Below, piece by piece: positions 1 through 8,815 of a stretch of 64,000 nucleotides of DNA. The stretch's first letter is position 1; each line of letters starts with the position of its first letter. The notes under the pieces were generated by a model. It worked only from the letters and a program-made list of their open reading frames with translations. It was not told the DNA's origin and made no database searches. A program made the translations under genes and the position numbers. The DNA is taken from the NCBI GenBank assembly GCA_958402445.1, contig CATXTO010000001.1:1-64000 (forward strand), given 5' to 3'. The DNA comes from an uncultured Eubacteriales bacterium. Its GTDB lineage: Bacteria > Bacillota > Clostridia > Oscillospirales > Oscillospiraceae.

Positions 1-115
1 ATTTTCCTACATCAAGGGGGCTTTGTCTATTGTCCGTTTTTTCTGGTCCTGTTCATATGACAGGGGTGCTTTCCTTAATATAAATGGCGATGCGGGATGT
101 GCATCCTATTGGGTT

Positions 116-1225
116 TTATTCAAACATGCCTTTATGGGCCACCACATCGCGCCGACCAATTGAAGAAAAGGCCTTATAGTAATGTAAGATATCACGGTGC
201 AGTTTACTTTCACGTGGGAGAAGGCACAGGGATTCCAGGATCTTCTCCGGCGTTTTCTCTTTGCGGAGGGCTCGCCATTCGTCCTCGCAGGGACCGTCAT
301 ACAGCAGCATTGCGGCGGCTGTCATGGCCAAGACCCCGTGATCGTCATGGTATTTTTCAATCAGGCGCATTGGTCCGATGATTCGTTCCGATGCGCCCAG
401 TTTTCGCTGCGGCTGCCGGGCATTTCGTTCTATGGTATCGCGGATCGATCTGTCGCAGAACTTTTTTCGGGCAAGCAGGGCAAACTCCGCCTGCTCCGCT
501 TCATCGTATCCATATTCCTGGCACAGCGCCCGGTTGGTGGCGGCGAAATTCCGATCCAGCAGCTGCCCGATCTCTTCATCATTTGCCGCCTCGCCGTAGT
601 CGGTATAGCCCTTGCGCCATCCAAGGTAAGCGATGATACAGCTTGCGGCATTATAGGTATAAAGCTTTCTTTGAAGAAAATTTCCGAATTCCCAGATGGG
701 TTGGATGCTGGGGATCTCAGGCGTATAGCCGTCCAGACGCGCTGCGTCACATTGCAGACAGGGGTATTGCTCCGAAAGGATGTCGCAGTTCTCTCCCTCC
801 ACGGTGGTGCAAAAAACGGTCGCTTCACTGACGGAGACATTGGGAAGCCCGATCGCCTGTTTTAGAACATCGGCTGGATCCTGTGCGTTTTCGCAGGTGA
901 TGATGTAATAGTGCTTATCCGGCAAGAGACGACTTCGAAGCGCCTTTCCCACAGCGGGAAGATTCTGACCGCAGACCGATACGAAAATCAAGGTAGTATT
1001 GGAGAAGTCCGCCGTTTCCCAGGTGGCAGCCTGGTAATCGGAGACGCAGACCGTATGTTCCTGCCGGCCAAAAAAGTGAACCTCAAATCGGCCACGGCGC
1101 TGGAGAGCCGTTATCAGCGCGGCGTCCTGATCCACAAACTGAATCCGGTCGCCGTGCTCCGACAAAAGTCTGCCAATAAACCCGCGTCCGGTCCGTCCTG
1201 CGCCGACCACAGTCACGTTAGTCAT
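116..1225 (-). CDS. Mannitol-1-phosphate/altronate dehydrogenase-family protein (first paralog)
   Basis: A 369-residue NAD(P)-dependent polyol/sugar-acid dehydrogenase of the MtlD/UxaB long-chain family. The N-terminal Rossmann motif GAGRTGRGFIG (residues 8-18) and the ITCEN motif (about 109-113) match MtlD proteins. The C-terminal helical domain carries RKLYTYNAAS. The family's catalytic signature is K-x4-N-x2-H. Here K187 and N192 are present, but the histidine position is S195, so activity or substrate may differ. It starts 8 bp inside the end of the second paralog and is the last gene of a kinase-dehydrogenase-dehydrogenase operon. A role in interconverting a polyol phosphate and a ketose phosphate is inferred from family and context. 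The substrate is unknown. Confidence 0.8.
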   Translation of the reverse strand: MTNVTVVGAGRTGRGFIGRLLSEHGDRIQFVDQDAALITALQRRGRFEVHFFGRQEHTVCVSDYQAATWETADFSNTTLIFVSVCGQNLPAVGKALRSRLLPDKHYYIITCENAQDPADVLKQAIGLPNVSVSEATVFCTTVEGENCDILSEQYPCLQCDAARLDGYTPEIPSIQPIWEFGNFLQRKLYTYNAASCIIAYLGWRKGYTDYGEAANDEEIGQLLDRNFAATNRALCQEYGYDEAEQAEFALLARKKFCDRSIRDTIERNARQPQRKLGASERIIGPMRLIEKYHDDHGVLAMTAAAMLLYDGPCEDEWRALRKEKTPEKILESLCLLPRESKLHRDILHYYKAFSSIGRRDVVAHKGMFE

Positions 1226-2390
1226 GGAGATACCCCTTGCTCTTCAGCATTTCAATTTTTTCTTTGATGATCAGTGCCAGCGCGCCATCCGGCTGGAGCT
1301 GACAAACCTGCTCTAATACATAATCCACGCCCTTTGACCGCCGCATTTCGTAGAGTTCCTTGGCGAATACGTCATCGTCGTTGCGATAATAAATCGCAGC
1401 CGCTATGGCGATGGCCAGATGCTCTGGCTTAATTCCGCAGGACTCCACCAGCCGCGCAGAACCCACCAGCCGGTCATCCGGCCCTAATTTGCGGAGGGGG
1501 TCTCTGGCATTGCGCTCAATGAAATCCACAATGGCGTAGTCCTGTAGTTTCCGCTTGGACGACTGGGCAAAGGCCAGCTGCTCCTGTAGGGGGAATTGAT
1601 GTTTTTTTGACAGGGCTTGGGCCGTTTCCATGTATACGCCGTCCAAAACCTTTAGGATCCATGGGTCATGTGCGGCGTCCGCGATCTTTTCATAGCCCAG
1701 CATGGCGCCCAAATAGGAGGTTGTGCCGTTGGCGGCGTTGTAAGTATAGAACTTTCGCTCCAAAAAACCGGAGAACGCCGGAATCAGCTTTAGCCCCAGG
1801 ATTTTTGGCAAGGTGCCGACGACCCGCGACGCATCCACCGGCAGTTCCCAGAAATCCTGCACGTTTACCACCAACGGGTCCTGTTTCAGCAGCTCCGCAT
1901 CCGCTTCAATGGCGCTTCGCATAATGACCGCTTCCGTCACACCTACCGATTCCTGAAAGAATGTCCTGGCCTCAGGCGCGATAGCTGCCTCAATGCCGCT
2001 TTGCAAAAGCGATGCAGGCTGCTTCCAGTTTTCACAGGTAATGAGGTTTAGGTTACCGCCCCGCTTCGCCTTCTCCTGAATACCCAGAGTCAAAAACGGT
2101 ACGATCTCCCGCAGATTTTTCCCACCTACCGCATCGAATACCACATCCGCCTGAGCAATTGCGTCGGCAATGCTCGCTCTTTCCGAAAATTTTAGTGCCC
2201 GCACATTGGAGACCGTACAGTTTTTATCCCTGTTCCCCAAAACATTCACGGTATATTGCTTCCGCTCATTGATTAAATCCGCCAGCGCATCCGCTTTTTC
2301 CACGAAGACAAAGGGAATCCGGCTCAAATACAGCAGGTGGCCGATGAAGCCCCGGGCAATTTTTCCAGCGCCGAAAATAACACAACTCAT
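1218..2390 (-). CDS. Mannitol-1-phosphate dehydrogenase-family protein (second paralog)
   Basis: A 390-residue relative of the downstream gene. It has a Rossmann motif GAGKIARGFIG (7-17), ITCENW (about 117-122) and a C-terminal ERKFYTYNAAN segment. The K-x4-N-x2-H catalytic signature is again altered: K213 and N218 are kept, but position 221 is Asn instead of His. The ATG overlaps the stop of the upstream FGGY kinase (ATGA) and follows a GGGAGG ribosome site, so the genes are translationally coupled. The two paralogs are clearly diverged, so they could form a heteromer or act on successive substrates; both are inference. Family assignment is firm, substrate is not. Confidence 0.8.
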   Translation of the reverse strand: MSCVIFGAGKIARGFIGHLLYLSRIPFVFVEKADALADLINERKQYTVNVLGNRDKNCTVSNVRALKFSERASIADAIAQADVVFDAVGGKNLREIVPFLTLGIQEKAKRGGNLNLITCENWKQPASLLQSGIEAAIAPEARTFFQESVGVTEAVIMRSAIEADAELLKQDPLVVNVQDFWELPVDASRVVGTLPKILGLKLIPAFSGFLERKFYTYNAANGTTSYLGAMLGYEKIADAAHDPWILKVLDGVYMETAQALSKKHQFPLQEQLAFAQSSKRKLQDYAIVDFIERNARDPLRKLGPDDRLVGSARLVESCGIKPEHLAIAIAAAIYYRNDDDVFAKELYEMRRSKGVDYVLEQVCQLQPDGALALIIKEKIEMLKSKGYLHD

Positions 2391-3772
2391 TCTGATACCT
2401 CCCGAAATTGCTTACAAAGGTTTTTAACTGACGGGTAGATCTGTTTGAAGATCTCATATCGATTCAAAAGCTTATCCTTGCCAAGCCCGATAGGAACAAC
2501 GCTTTCGGCATAATGGCACAGCGACAGAACGGCATGGGATAGGTCTGAATATTGCCCGCAGCCCACCGCTGCCAGCATTGCAGCGCCCAGCGCGGAGGTA
2601 TCGTTTTCCTCCGACATGACCAATACCGCATCCAGAAGCTCCGCCTTCAGACGGTTGAGCACTGCATTTTTGGCCGCCCCGCCGCTGACAACAAAACGTT
2701 CGACCCGGGGGCTTCCCAGATTTTCATAAATCTGACGCAGACAGAAGGCAATTCCCTCCATCACTGAGTACGCCATTGCCTGCCGGGTGCAGTTTTCCGT
2801 AACACCCAAAAAAACGCCGGTGGCGTCGCTGTCAAAGATTGGAGCCCGCTCCCCGTTGAGATAGGGTGTAAAAATGGGGGGACCGCTTTCCAGGCATTGC
2901 TCCCATTGCAGATCCGCCAGTCCGAATTCCCGCAGACCGAAGGCCAGGGACGGGCCGCTAGACGCGGTCACGCCATAATGGACATAGCCGGAAAGAAAGG
3001 GGCCGGAGACCATGGCGGTCTGAATCGCCAGCGTGTCGCGTATGACGCCAAGATGCTCACTGGTGCCGGTGATGTCGAACCCGTCGCCGGGACAAATGGC
3101 GCCCATTCCCAGCAGCGAGGCGAAGAAATCATTCATGCCCACATAGACTGGTACGCCCTGGGGAAGCCCCAGCCATTTTGCCGCCTGGTCTGTCACCAGT
3201 CCGGCACAGGCGGCGCTGTCCATCAGATTTGGTAGAATCCTGCGGTCCACCCCCAGATAGTCAAGAAAATAATCACTGTATTGGCCGGTCACGGGATTGG
3301 CCAGACCGCGCCAGGAGTACTTGTCCGTCACCCAGTTTCCCGTCAGGATTTTACAAAGAAAATCCTTTGGTTGACAGACGCTGTGAAGTCCCGGAAATTG
3401 CCTGCAGAGATACAGCAGGCGCGGGATCGGGTAGGAGTTGATGCTGGGATGGGGCATTGCCAGCTCCCGCAAAAAAGAATCGGGGGAATGACATGCGCGG
3501 ATTTGCGCCAACTCATCCCGGCCGGCCTTGTCAAACCAGGACAAGACATGCTTTTCATCGACCAGATAGGTGCCCACCTGGGCGGATAGGCCGACTGCAC
3601 AGACCGACTGCAGCTTCAGGCCGTTTGCCGCCTCCGCAATTCCGGCAAGCCATGCCTCTGGGGGGGCGCCCCGATATACGGCTCTGCTTTTCTGCCGCGT
3701 ACCATCAGAGTGCAGCAGCAGCAGCTTGACCGAGGATGTTCCCAGATCGATCCCAAGGATATCGCCGCGCAA
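2387..3772 (-). CDS. FGGY-family carbohydrate kinase (xylulokinase-like)
   Basis: A 461-residue sugar kinase of the FGGY family (COG1070). The N-terminal ATPase motif GIDLGTSSVKLLLL opens the protein. The C-terminal domain contains DITGTSEHLG and the adenosine motif VSGGAAKNAVLNRLKAE. The start is a TTG at 3772, preceded eight bases upstream by an AGAAGGAAGG ribosome site. The ATG seen a few bases earlier is out of frame. It heads the operon with two MtlD-like dehydrogenases, which suggests phosphorylation of a ketose or polyol whose phosphate those enzymes then oxidise or reduce. Xylulose, ribulose and similar substrates cannot be separated by eye. Confidence 0.83.
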   Translation of the reverse strand: MRGDILGIDLGTSSVKLLLLHSDGTRQKSRAVYRGAPPEAWLAGIAEAANGLKLQSVCAVGLSAQVGTYLVDEKHVLSWFDKAGRDELAQIRACHSPDSFLRELAMPHPSINSYPIPRLLYLCRQFPGLHSVCQPKDFLCKILTGNWVTDKYSWRGLANPVTGQYSDYFLDYLGVDRRILPNLMDSAACAGLVTDQAAKWLGLPQGVPVYVGMNDFFASLLGMGAICPGDGFDITGTSEHLGVIRDTLAIQTAMVSGPFLSGYVHYGVTASSGPSLAFGLREFGLADLQWEQCLESGPPIFTPYLNGERAPIFDSDATGVFLGVTENCTRQAMAYSVMEGIAFCLRQIYENLGSPRVERFVVSGGAAKNAVLNRLKAELLDAVLVMSEENDTSALGAAMLAAVGCGQYSDLSHAVLSLCHYAESVVPIGLGKDKLLNRYEIFKQIYPSVKNLCKQFREVSE

Positions 3773-3794
3773 CCGTCATACCTTCCTTCTATAG

Positions 3795-3819
3795 AATTTC
3801 ACAATTTTACTGTGAATTT
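3795..3819. promoter_or_regulatory. Inverted repeat in the divergent intergenic region (candidate operator)
   Basis: AATTTCACA (3795-3803) and TGTGAATTT (3811-3819) form a nine-base inverted repeat with one mismatch and a 7-base spacer. It lies between the kinase operon (minus) and the UlaG-like gene (plus), about 25 bases upstream of the kinase start. The half-site order is opposite to a CRP site. It is the natural candidate for a local regulator site, but no regulator gene is next to it. Confidence 0.4.
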
Positions 3820-3851
3820 GTAATAATTTCCTAATTATTTGCGCTAAAAAG

Positions 3852-3879
3852 TTGACATTTTTTGCAATAGTGCTATAAT
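3852..3879 (+). promoter_or_regulatory. Sigma-A promoter of the UlaG-like gene
   Basis: TTGACA (3852-3857), 16-base spacer, TATAAT (3874-3879). Both hexamers match consensus perfectly. The coding start follows at 3909 behind a GGAAAGGAAGG ribosome site. Confidence 0.8.
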
Positions 3880-3908
3880 TTTAGTAAGCACGGAAAGGAA
3901 GGCGCGCT

Positions 3909-4739
3909 ATGGAACAAAAAATTTTGAACACCCGTCTGCGCCCTGGGCAAATTGCATTGTTTTATTTGGGGCAGATGGGTTTTTTGCTCAAGTACAGCGA
4001 TCGATATATTTTAATTGACGGGTATTTGTCAGACTATGTCGATCGGAATTGCTGCACCGATACCCTGCGGTGGAAGCGGAATTATCCGCCTCCCATCCAG
4101 CCGGAGGCGCTGTCCTTTGTAGACTACGTATTCTGCACGCACGCCCATCCCGACCACGCCGATCCGGACACGCTATCGGTCCTTGCCCGGGTCAACACCA
4201 AGGCGGTTTTTCTTGCGCCAAAGCCCATTCTGGAGTGCATCGCTGCTTTTGGGGTTTCCAGGGAACGGCTGCTGGGTGTATCGGCAGACCAGCGGATTCC
4301 CCTTTGCCCGGGCGTCTCTGTGACCCCGGTTCCCGCCGCGCATGAGGAGCTGCATCAGAGGGAGGACGGCGCGTTTTGTGAGCTGGGCTATCTGCTGCAT
4401 CTGGGAGAAACCACCGTATACCATGCAGGGGATTGCTGCCCTTACGATGGGTTAGGGGGGCGGGTGCAGGGGAGTCACATCATGATCCTGCCCGTCAATG
4501 GACGGGATTATTATCGCAGATATCGGGATGATATCATCGGCTGCTTTAATCCCGAGGAAGCCGTTACCCTGGCGAGAGACGCCCGCACACGGCTGCTGAT
4601 TCCGGCGCATCTGGGACTTTATGACGTAAACACCCTGAATCCAGCCCAGTTTGTCGATTGCCTGCAGCGGGCCGCCCCCTACCAGGCGTTTCACCTGTTC
4701 GTGCCTGGAGAGGGTTATATTTACGACCCCTTGCTCTGA
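3909..4739 (+). CDS. Metallo-beta-lactamase-fold hydrolase, UlaG-like lactonase
   Basis: A 276-residue cytoplasmic MBL-fold enzyme. The zinc motif THAHPDHAD (about residues 77-85) supplies the H-x-H-x-D-H ligands. Later motifs are AAHEELH (about 142-148), HAGDCCPYDG (about 171-180) and IPAHLGLY (about 240-247). The N-terminus (FYLGQMGFLLKYSDRYILID) resembles UlaG, the L-ascorbate-6-phosphate lactonase, and related enzymes. It is transcribed alone from a consensus promoter, divergent from the kinase/dehydrogenase operon and convergent with the sugar-acid operon, so hydrolysis of a sugar-acid (phospho)lactone is a reasonable inference. The exact substrate is not supported by sequence. Confidence 0.75.
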   Translation: MEQKILNTRLRPGQIALFYLGQMGFLLKYSDRYILIDGYLSDYVDRNCCTDTLRWKRNYPPPIQPEALSFVDYVFCTHAHPDHADPDTLSVLARVNTKAVFLAPKPILECIAAFGVSRERLLGVSADQRIPLCPGVSVTPVPAAHEELHQREDGAFCELGYLLHLGETTVYHAGDCCPYDGLGGRVQGSHIMILPVNGRDYYRRYRDDIIGCFNPEEAVTLARDARTRLLIPAHLGLYDVNTLNPAQFVDCLQRAAPYQAFHLFVPGEGYIYDPLL

Positions 4740-4741
4740 GT

Positions 4742-4785
4742 GAAGGAGACATTCTTTCCCGATGGAAAGAATGTCTCCTTTTCAC
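4742..4785. terminator. Bidirectional intrinsic terminator
   Basis: A perfect 17-bp stem (4743-4759 with 4764-4780) closed by a 4-base loop and followed by T residues on the plus side, with matching A residues before it. It sits between the convergent UlaG-like gene and the sugar-acid operon and can serve both. Confidence 0.88.
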
Positions 4786-4800
4786 ATCGGGTAACGAATC

Positions 4801-5988
4801 TCACAGCGGCGTGGACGCAGCGTATACGCTCATAGTACCGCCGTATTTCCGCTTTTCCGGGGCGCTCTCCATCCCGTTGCATACCTGGAGCAGATAGGAG
4901 ATGCATTCTCGTCCGATCTGGGCAAGAGGCTGTCCCTCCACGATCCTGCCGGCATTGAAATCCATATCGCCCTGAACGCCGCCCATTTTTTCATAGGTCG
5001 CGCTGTTGGAGCAGACCTTGATACAGGGAGCGGCAGGGTAGCCCAGGGGATTTCCTCGTCCTGTGGAGAATAGGATCACCTGGGCGCCGGAGGAGAACAG
5101 GCCGGTCAGAGACACTGGGTCATAACCGGGGCCATGCATGATCAACAGGCCCTTTCGCTGTCCCACCGGTTCTCCGTAGGACAGAACATCCATAATCGTA
5201 GTGGAACCGCCTTTGCGGATACAGCCCAGCGCCTTCTCCTGAATTGTGGTTAAACCGCCTTCCATATTTCCCCGTGCAATGATGCGAGCCGCATCGGGAC
5301 CGAGGTACTTGCGGACCTCCAGTTCCTCTCGTTGAATCATTAGGCGGATCTTCTCGCCTACCTCCGGCGTAATTGCCCGGGCGGCCAGCAGCTCCTCTGC
5401 GCCAATCATTTCCGCCACCTCCGAAAGCAGGACGGTTCCGCCATTTTTAACCACCCAGTCCGCGGCAAAACCGATGACCGGATTGGCTGTCACCCCGGAT
5501 AGCGCGTCAGAACCGCCGCACTCCGTGCCCAAAACCAGCTTGGAGATCGGCACCTGTACCCGTTGGCAACGGCTAGCCTGGGCGATGAAAACCCTGGCCT
5601 GCTCGGTACATTTCCGAATCACCGCTTCTCCGCCGCCGTCGTTCTGCACGATCTGTGTATAGACCGGCATTTTTCGTACGGCACGGATCTTCTCCGCAAT
5701 CTCCCGGGCGTCGTCTGTCTCACAGCCGACTCCTACCAGGATCACAGCATATACATTCGGATTTGTACAAACGCCCAGCAGAATTTTTCTCCATCGTTCA
5801 TACTCGCCCGGGACAGAGCAGCCATAGGTATGCAGCATGGGAACCGCTTCCGGCACCTCGGCGGCAATTCTCTGAACGACCCCGCTGGCGCAGCTGCAAT
5901 TTGCAATTAAGAGCACATGATTCCGAATACCCACGGTTCCATTTTCCCGGGGATACCCCCAAAAAGTCTCCATAAGGCTTTTCCTCAT
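4801..5988 (-). CDS. UxaA-family dehydratase, large (catalytic) subunit
   Basis: A 395-residue C-terminal-type UxaA/GarD protein (altronate/galactarate dehydratase superfamily). Conserved blocks include GTVGIRNHVLLI near the N-terminus, GTECGGSDALSG, MHGPGYDPVSLTG and STGRGNPLGYP, and conserved cysteines that may bind iron. The ATG at 5988 is chosen because it overlaps the stop of the small SAF-domain subunit (ATGA); an upstream in-frame start would lie inside that gene. With KDG kinase and KDPG aldolase in the operon, the likely reaction is dehydration of an aldonate such as altronate to 2-keto-3-deoxygluconate. SuyB, the sulfolactate sulfo-lyase subunit, has the same architecture and is the alternative. 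Confidence 0.8.
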   Translation of the reverse strand: MRKSLMETFWGYPRENGTVGIRNHVLLIANCSCASGVVQRIAAEVPEAVPMLHTYGCSVPGEYERWRKILLGVCTNPNVYAVILVGVGCETDDAREIAEKIRAVRKMPVYTQIVQNDGGGEAVIRKCTEQARVFIAQASRCQRVQVPISKLVLGTECGGSDALSGVTANPVIGFAADWVVKNGGTVLLSEVAEMIGAEELLAARAITPEVGEKIRLMIQREELEVRKYLGPDAARIIARGNMEGGLTTIQEKALGCIRKGGSTTIMDVLSYGEPVGQRKGLLIMHGPGYDPVSLTGLFSSGAQVILFSTGRGNPLGYPAAPCIKVCSNSATYEKMGGVQGDMDFNAGRIVEGQPLAQIGRECISYLLQVCNGMESAPEKRKYGGTMSVYAASTPL

Positions 5989-6254
5989 TTCATCATCTGT
6001 TCCGCATCCAGATTGTGGACGTGGACCCACTGGCCTGCCCGAATCGCCCGGGTCGCATAGCCGATGGGCTGGCCGTATTTGATGATTCGCGCTCCAGGCT
6101 GAAAATCGATCAACGCCATTTTATGGGGCGGCTTGACGGCGTCGACTGCTACAAGCTGCAAGGCCCCGAAATCCACCGTGTCGCCGGGCGAGACCAGCTC
6201 GAGAACAATACCTACATTGTCCTTCAAATCAATCATCATACCGCGCTTCAACAT
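5985..6254 (-). CDS. UxaA-family dehydratase, small SAF-domain subunit
   Basis: An 89-residue SAF-domain protein corresponding to the N-terminal domain of UxaA, here a separate gene. Conserved features are the MIDLKDNVGIVLELV start, a central ALIDFQPGARIIKYGQPIG segment and VHVHNLD near the end. The ATG at 6254 is preferred because an AGGAAGGATAACCCC ribosome site precedes it and it lies 13 bases after the kinase stop. The following large subunit is coupled by ATGA. A split SAF/large-subunit pair also occurs in SuyAB, but KDG enzymes upstream favour a sugar-acid dehydratase. Confidence 0.8.
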   Translation of the reverse strand: MLKRGMMIDLKDNVGIVLELVSPGDTVDFGALQLVAVDAVKPPHKMALIDFQPGARIIKYGQPIGYATRAIRAGQWVHVHNLDAEQMMK

Positions 6255-6267
6255 GGGGTTATCCTTC

Positions 6268-7296
6268 CTAACGGGCGATTCGGCCGGAACCGTCGCCATT
6301 CATGAGATTGTGCACCTCCGCCGGTGTAGAGAGGTTTAGATCAAATTCGATGGTATGCTTCAAACAGGAGGCCGCAGCGGCAAATTCGACGGTCTCCTGG
6401 GGCCCGTAGTCTTGCAGGAAGCCATAGATCAAGCCGGAGGCAAAGGAATCGCCGCCGCCGACGCGATCCACAATTTGTATGGTGTATTTCTTAGAACAAT
6501 AGGTCTGATTGCCGCGGTAGAGCAGGGCGGACCAGTTATTCACCGATGCGGACAGGGATTCACGCAGGGTAAACGCCACCGCTTCAAATCCATATGCCTC
6601 CGTCAAAGCTTTTGCCAAATCCCGGTAACCTGTTTCATCCAGCTTTGCGGCGGTAATATCCGTGTTGGCGGGCCTGATGCCCAGGGATTTTTCCGCGTCT
6701 TCCTCGTTGGCAATGAGTACGTCCACATATTTCATCAGCGGCTTCATGGCGGCCTGAGACTCCTGTTCCGTCCATAGGGTCTTGCGGTAATTCAGATCAC
6801 AGCTGACCTTGACGCCCAACCGCCGCGCCGTTTGGCAGGCTTGCAGGCAAATTTCCCGCACCGACGGACTGAGCGCCACCGTAATGCCAGTAAAATGAAC
6901 CCATCCGGCGTCCCGAAAAATTGCGTCCCAATCGAAATCTGCTGGGGAGGCCTGGGAAAAGGCAGAGTATTTTCGATCATAAATGACTTTGGAAGGGCGC
7001 TGGGAGGCGCCCTTTTCCAGATAGTAGAGGCCGAGCCGTTCCCCGCCAAAGGCTATATGGCTTGTTCCGACACCGTAGTGATCCATAGCGCGTTTCGCGC
7101 AGCGGCCGATCTCATTCTCCGGCAGCTTGGTCGCCAATTCTGTAGGTACTCCCATATAGGCTAGAGAAACCGCCATGTTGGCCTCCGCGCCGGAATAGCT
7201 CAGATTGAAGCGATTTGCCTGGGCAATCCGTAGGTATCCATCCGGAGACATCCGAAGCAGCAGTTCTCCAAAACCGACGAATTTTTTTTGTTTCAT
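6268..7296 (-). CDS. kdgK: 2-dehydro-3-deoxygluconokinase (PfkB/ribokinase family)
   Basis: A 342-residue PfkB-family kinase. The N-terminal substrate region FGELLLRMSPDGYLRI and the C-terminal catalytic motif DRVGGGDSFASGLIYG (Asp base) are diagnostic of the KDG kinase branch. It phosphorylates 2-keto-3-deoxygluconate to KDPG in the cytoplasm. A clear AAGGAGA ribosome site precedes the ATG. It lies between the KDPG aldolase and the dehydratase subunits, so the operon contains the complete route from an aldonate to pyruvate and glyceraldehyde-3-phosphate. Specificity for KDG over other sugars is inferred mainly from this context. Confidence 0.85.
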   Translation of the reverse strand: MKQKKFVGFGELLLRMSPDGYLRIAQANRFNLSYSGAEANMAVSLAYMGVPTELATKLPENEIGRCAKRAMDHYGVGTSHIAFGGERLGLYYLEKGASQRPSKVIYDRKYSAFSQASPADFDWDAIFRDAGWVHFTGITVALSPSVREICLQACQTARRLGVKVSCDLNYRKTLWTEQESQAAMKPLMKYVDVLIANEEDAEKSLGIRPANTDITAAKLDETGYRDLAKALTEAYGFEAVAFTLRESLSASVNNWSALLYRGNQTYCSKKYTIQIVDRVGGGDSFASGLIYGFLQDYGPQETVEFAAAASCLKHTIEFDLNLSTPAEVHNLMNGDGSGRIAR

Positions 7297-7316
7297 GGAA
7301 TCCCGTCTCCTTGCTA

Positions 7317-7979
7317 TCAGTCAATACGGTCACGCCGGGACGCTACAATTTCCATCAGGGTCGCGGCACGCTTGGTCAATTCCTGAAAGTTTTTTTTCGC
7401 GATCAGGTCCTTGTTGGTAAGATACCCGCTGATACCCGCGCCGGTTACGCCGTGGTCCAGGTATTGGCCCAGATTCTGCTCGTGGATGCCCGCGGTTGCA
7501 ATCAGCTTGATATGGCTCAGAGGCGCACGAATATCGTTGAGATAGGATAGGCCGTAATAGCCTGCGGGAAACAGCTTGACAAAATCCGCGCCGCTCTCGT
7601 TTGCTGTTACGATCTCACTGGGGGTGGAAGCGCCGGGAATGGAAGTCAGTCCCAGCTCTTTTGTCCGGCGAATCAGGGCCGGATTGGTATTCGGAGAAAT
7701 GATATAGCAAGCCCCAGCCTGCCGCGCCGCCTCCAGCTGCGCCTCTGTCAGTACCGTACCGGCGCCGATGCGCATATCATCGCCAAATTTCGCCCGGAGC
7801 ATCCGGATCGACCGGGCAGTTTCGTCACAGCAAGCGGTGTTGGCCTGGTCAAAGGTGACCTCCATCAGCCGTACGCCGCCTTCGAACAACGCCTCCGCCA
7901 GCCTTAGTAAATCGGAATCATCAAGCCTCCGGCAAATCGCAATTACCTTGTAATATTCAATAAATTCATTTGTTGTCAT
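7317..7979 (-). CDS. eda: KDPG/KHG aldolase
   Basis: A 220-residue class I aldolase of the Eda family, cleaving 2-keto-3-deoxy-6-phosphogluconate to pyruvate and glyceraldehyde-3-phosphate. Visible motifs are the MEVTFDQ strand, RIGAGTVL, YIISPNTNPALI and the Schiff-base lysine in DFVKLFPAG. Length and motif order are normal. The ribosome site TTGGAG lies upstream of the ATG. It is followed 20 bases later by kdgK. Confidence 0.9.
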   Translation of the reverse strand: MTTNEFIEYYKVIAICRRLDDSDLLRLAEALFEGGVRLMEVTFDQANTACCDETARSIRMLRAKFGDDMRIGAGTVLTEAQLEAARQAGACYIISPNTNPALIRRTKELGLTSIPGASTPSEIVTANESGADFVKLFPAGYYGLSYLNDIRAPLSHIKLIATAGIHEQNLGQYLDHGVTGAGISGYLTNKDLIAKKNFQELTKRAATLMEIVASRRDRID

Positions 7980-8048
7980 TCTTTTTTCTCCAATTTTGTG
8001 GTTTTAACCCGTTGGATGAAATGTGTTTCTACGTATTTCAGAGGCCGG

Positions 8049-8792
8049 TTATTTTGTTTCCTTCTTGGGAACCAAGGCAAAGGGGCGGATCGGGGAGCCG
8101 GAGCCGTTTTTGATTTTTAAGGGGATCGCCACAAAATAACATCGCGTCGGTAAGCGGTCCAGGTTCTTCAGTTCTTCAATCATGAGGATCTCATTTGGGA
8201 GCCAGTGCTGATAATGCCCGGTGGAGGGATACTCCACGCCGTCCTTCAGCGGCATATCGCTGGAAATATTGTCGAACGCCACCGCCTTGACCCGACGCTG
8301 GGCGAGCAGCCTCACCGCGTCTTCCGCCATGCCCGGTTCGTTTTTGGCGTAATAAATCCAGTCCTGATCGGTGCGCCAATACTGCTCCCAGCCAAAATTA
8401 AAAATAGCAATCTCGTCTGCCTGAACAGCGTCGCCCATCTCCGCCTCAATTTTACGTATTTGCTCGGCAGACACCCGATCACCTGCGCCCAGGCCCAGCT
8501 TTCTAAGATTATAGACCACCGCTTGCCCACAGATCGCATCGGCAGGAAACACATCGATGGTACGTTCTTGTTTTTCGGGGACTGTATGAGCCGGCGCATC
8601 TACATGGCTGCCGGTATGCTCGCCCATGATCAGGCACTGATTATAAAACCCGTCATGTTCGTGGGTACAGCATGGGTCGATGACGATAGGGGGGTGGGTC
8701 GGCCATCTGGGAATGCCGCGCTCGATGGTATGGGCCAGGTCCACCACCTCAAAGCCGTTCAGTATGGCTTGCAGTTCCTCCAACTGTTGCAT
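8049..8792 (-). CDS. Cyclase-family metal-dependent hydrolase
   Basis: A 247-residue member of the cyclase/kynurenine-formamidase superfamily. The metal-binding motif HTGSHVDAPAH fits the family H-x-G-x-H-x-D-x-P-x-H pattern, and the protein begins with the usual VVDLAHTIERGIPRWP block. A later AFDNISSDMP block fits the second half of the site. The ATG follows an AAAGGAG ribosome site. Its place between the permease and KDPG aldolase suggests it hydrolyses a lactone, amide or ester form of the imported sugar acid, but no member in this context is known to me and this is inference. Confidence 0.75.
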   Translation of the reverse strand: MQQLEELQAILNGFEVVDLAHTIERGIPRWPTHPPIVIDPCCTHEHDGFYNQCLIMGEHTGSHVDAPAHTVPEKQERTIDVFPADAICGQAVVYNLRKLGLGAGDRVSAEQIRKIEAEMGDAVQADEIAIFNFGWEQYWRTDQDWIYYAKNEPGMAEDAVRLLAQRRVKAVAFDNISSDMPLKDGVEYPSTGHYQHWLPNEILMIEELKNLDRLPTRCYFVAIPLKIKNGSGSPIRPFALVPKKETK

Positions 8793-8815
8793 ATGTATAG
8801 CATTCTCCTTTCAGG

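Noticed and set aside
3795..3819. CRP-type binding site
   Set aside because: The half-sites are in TCACA...TGTGA order, opposite to the CRP consensus.
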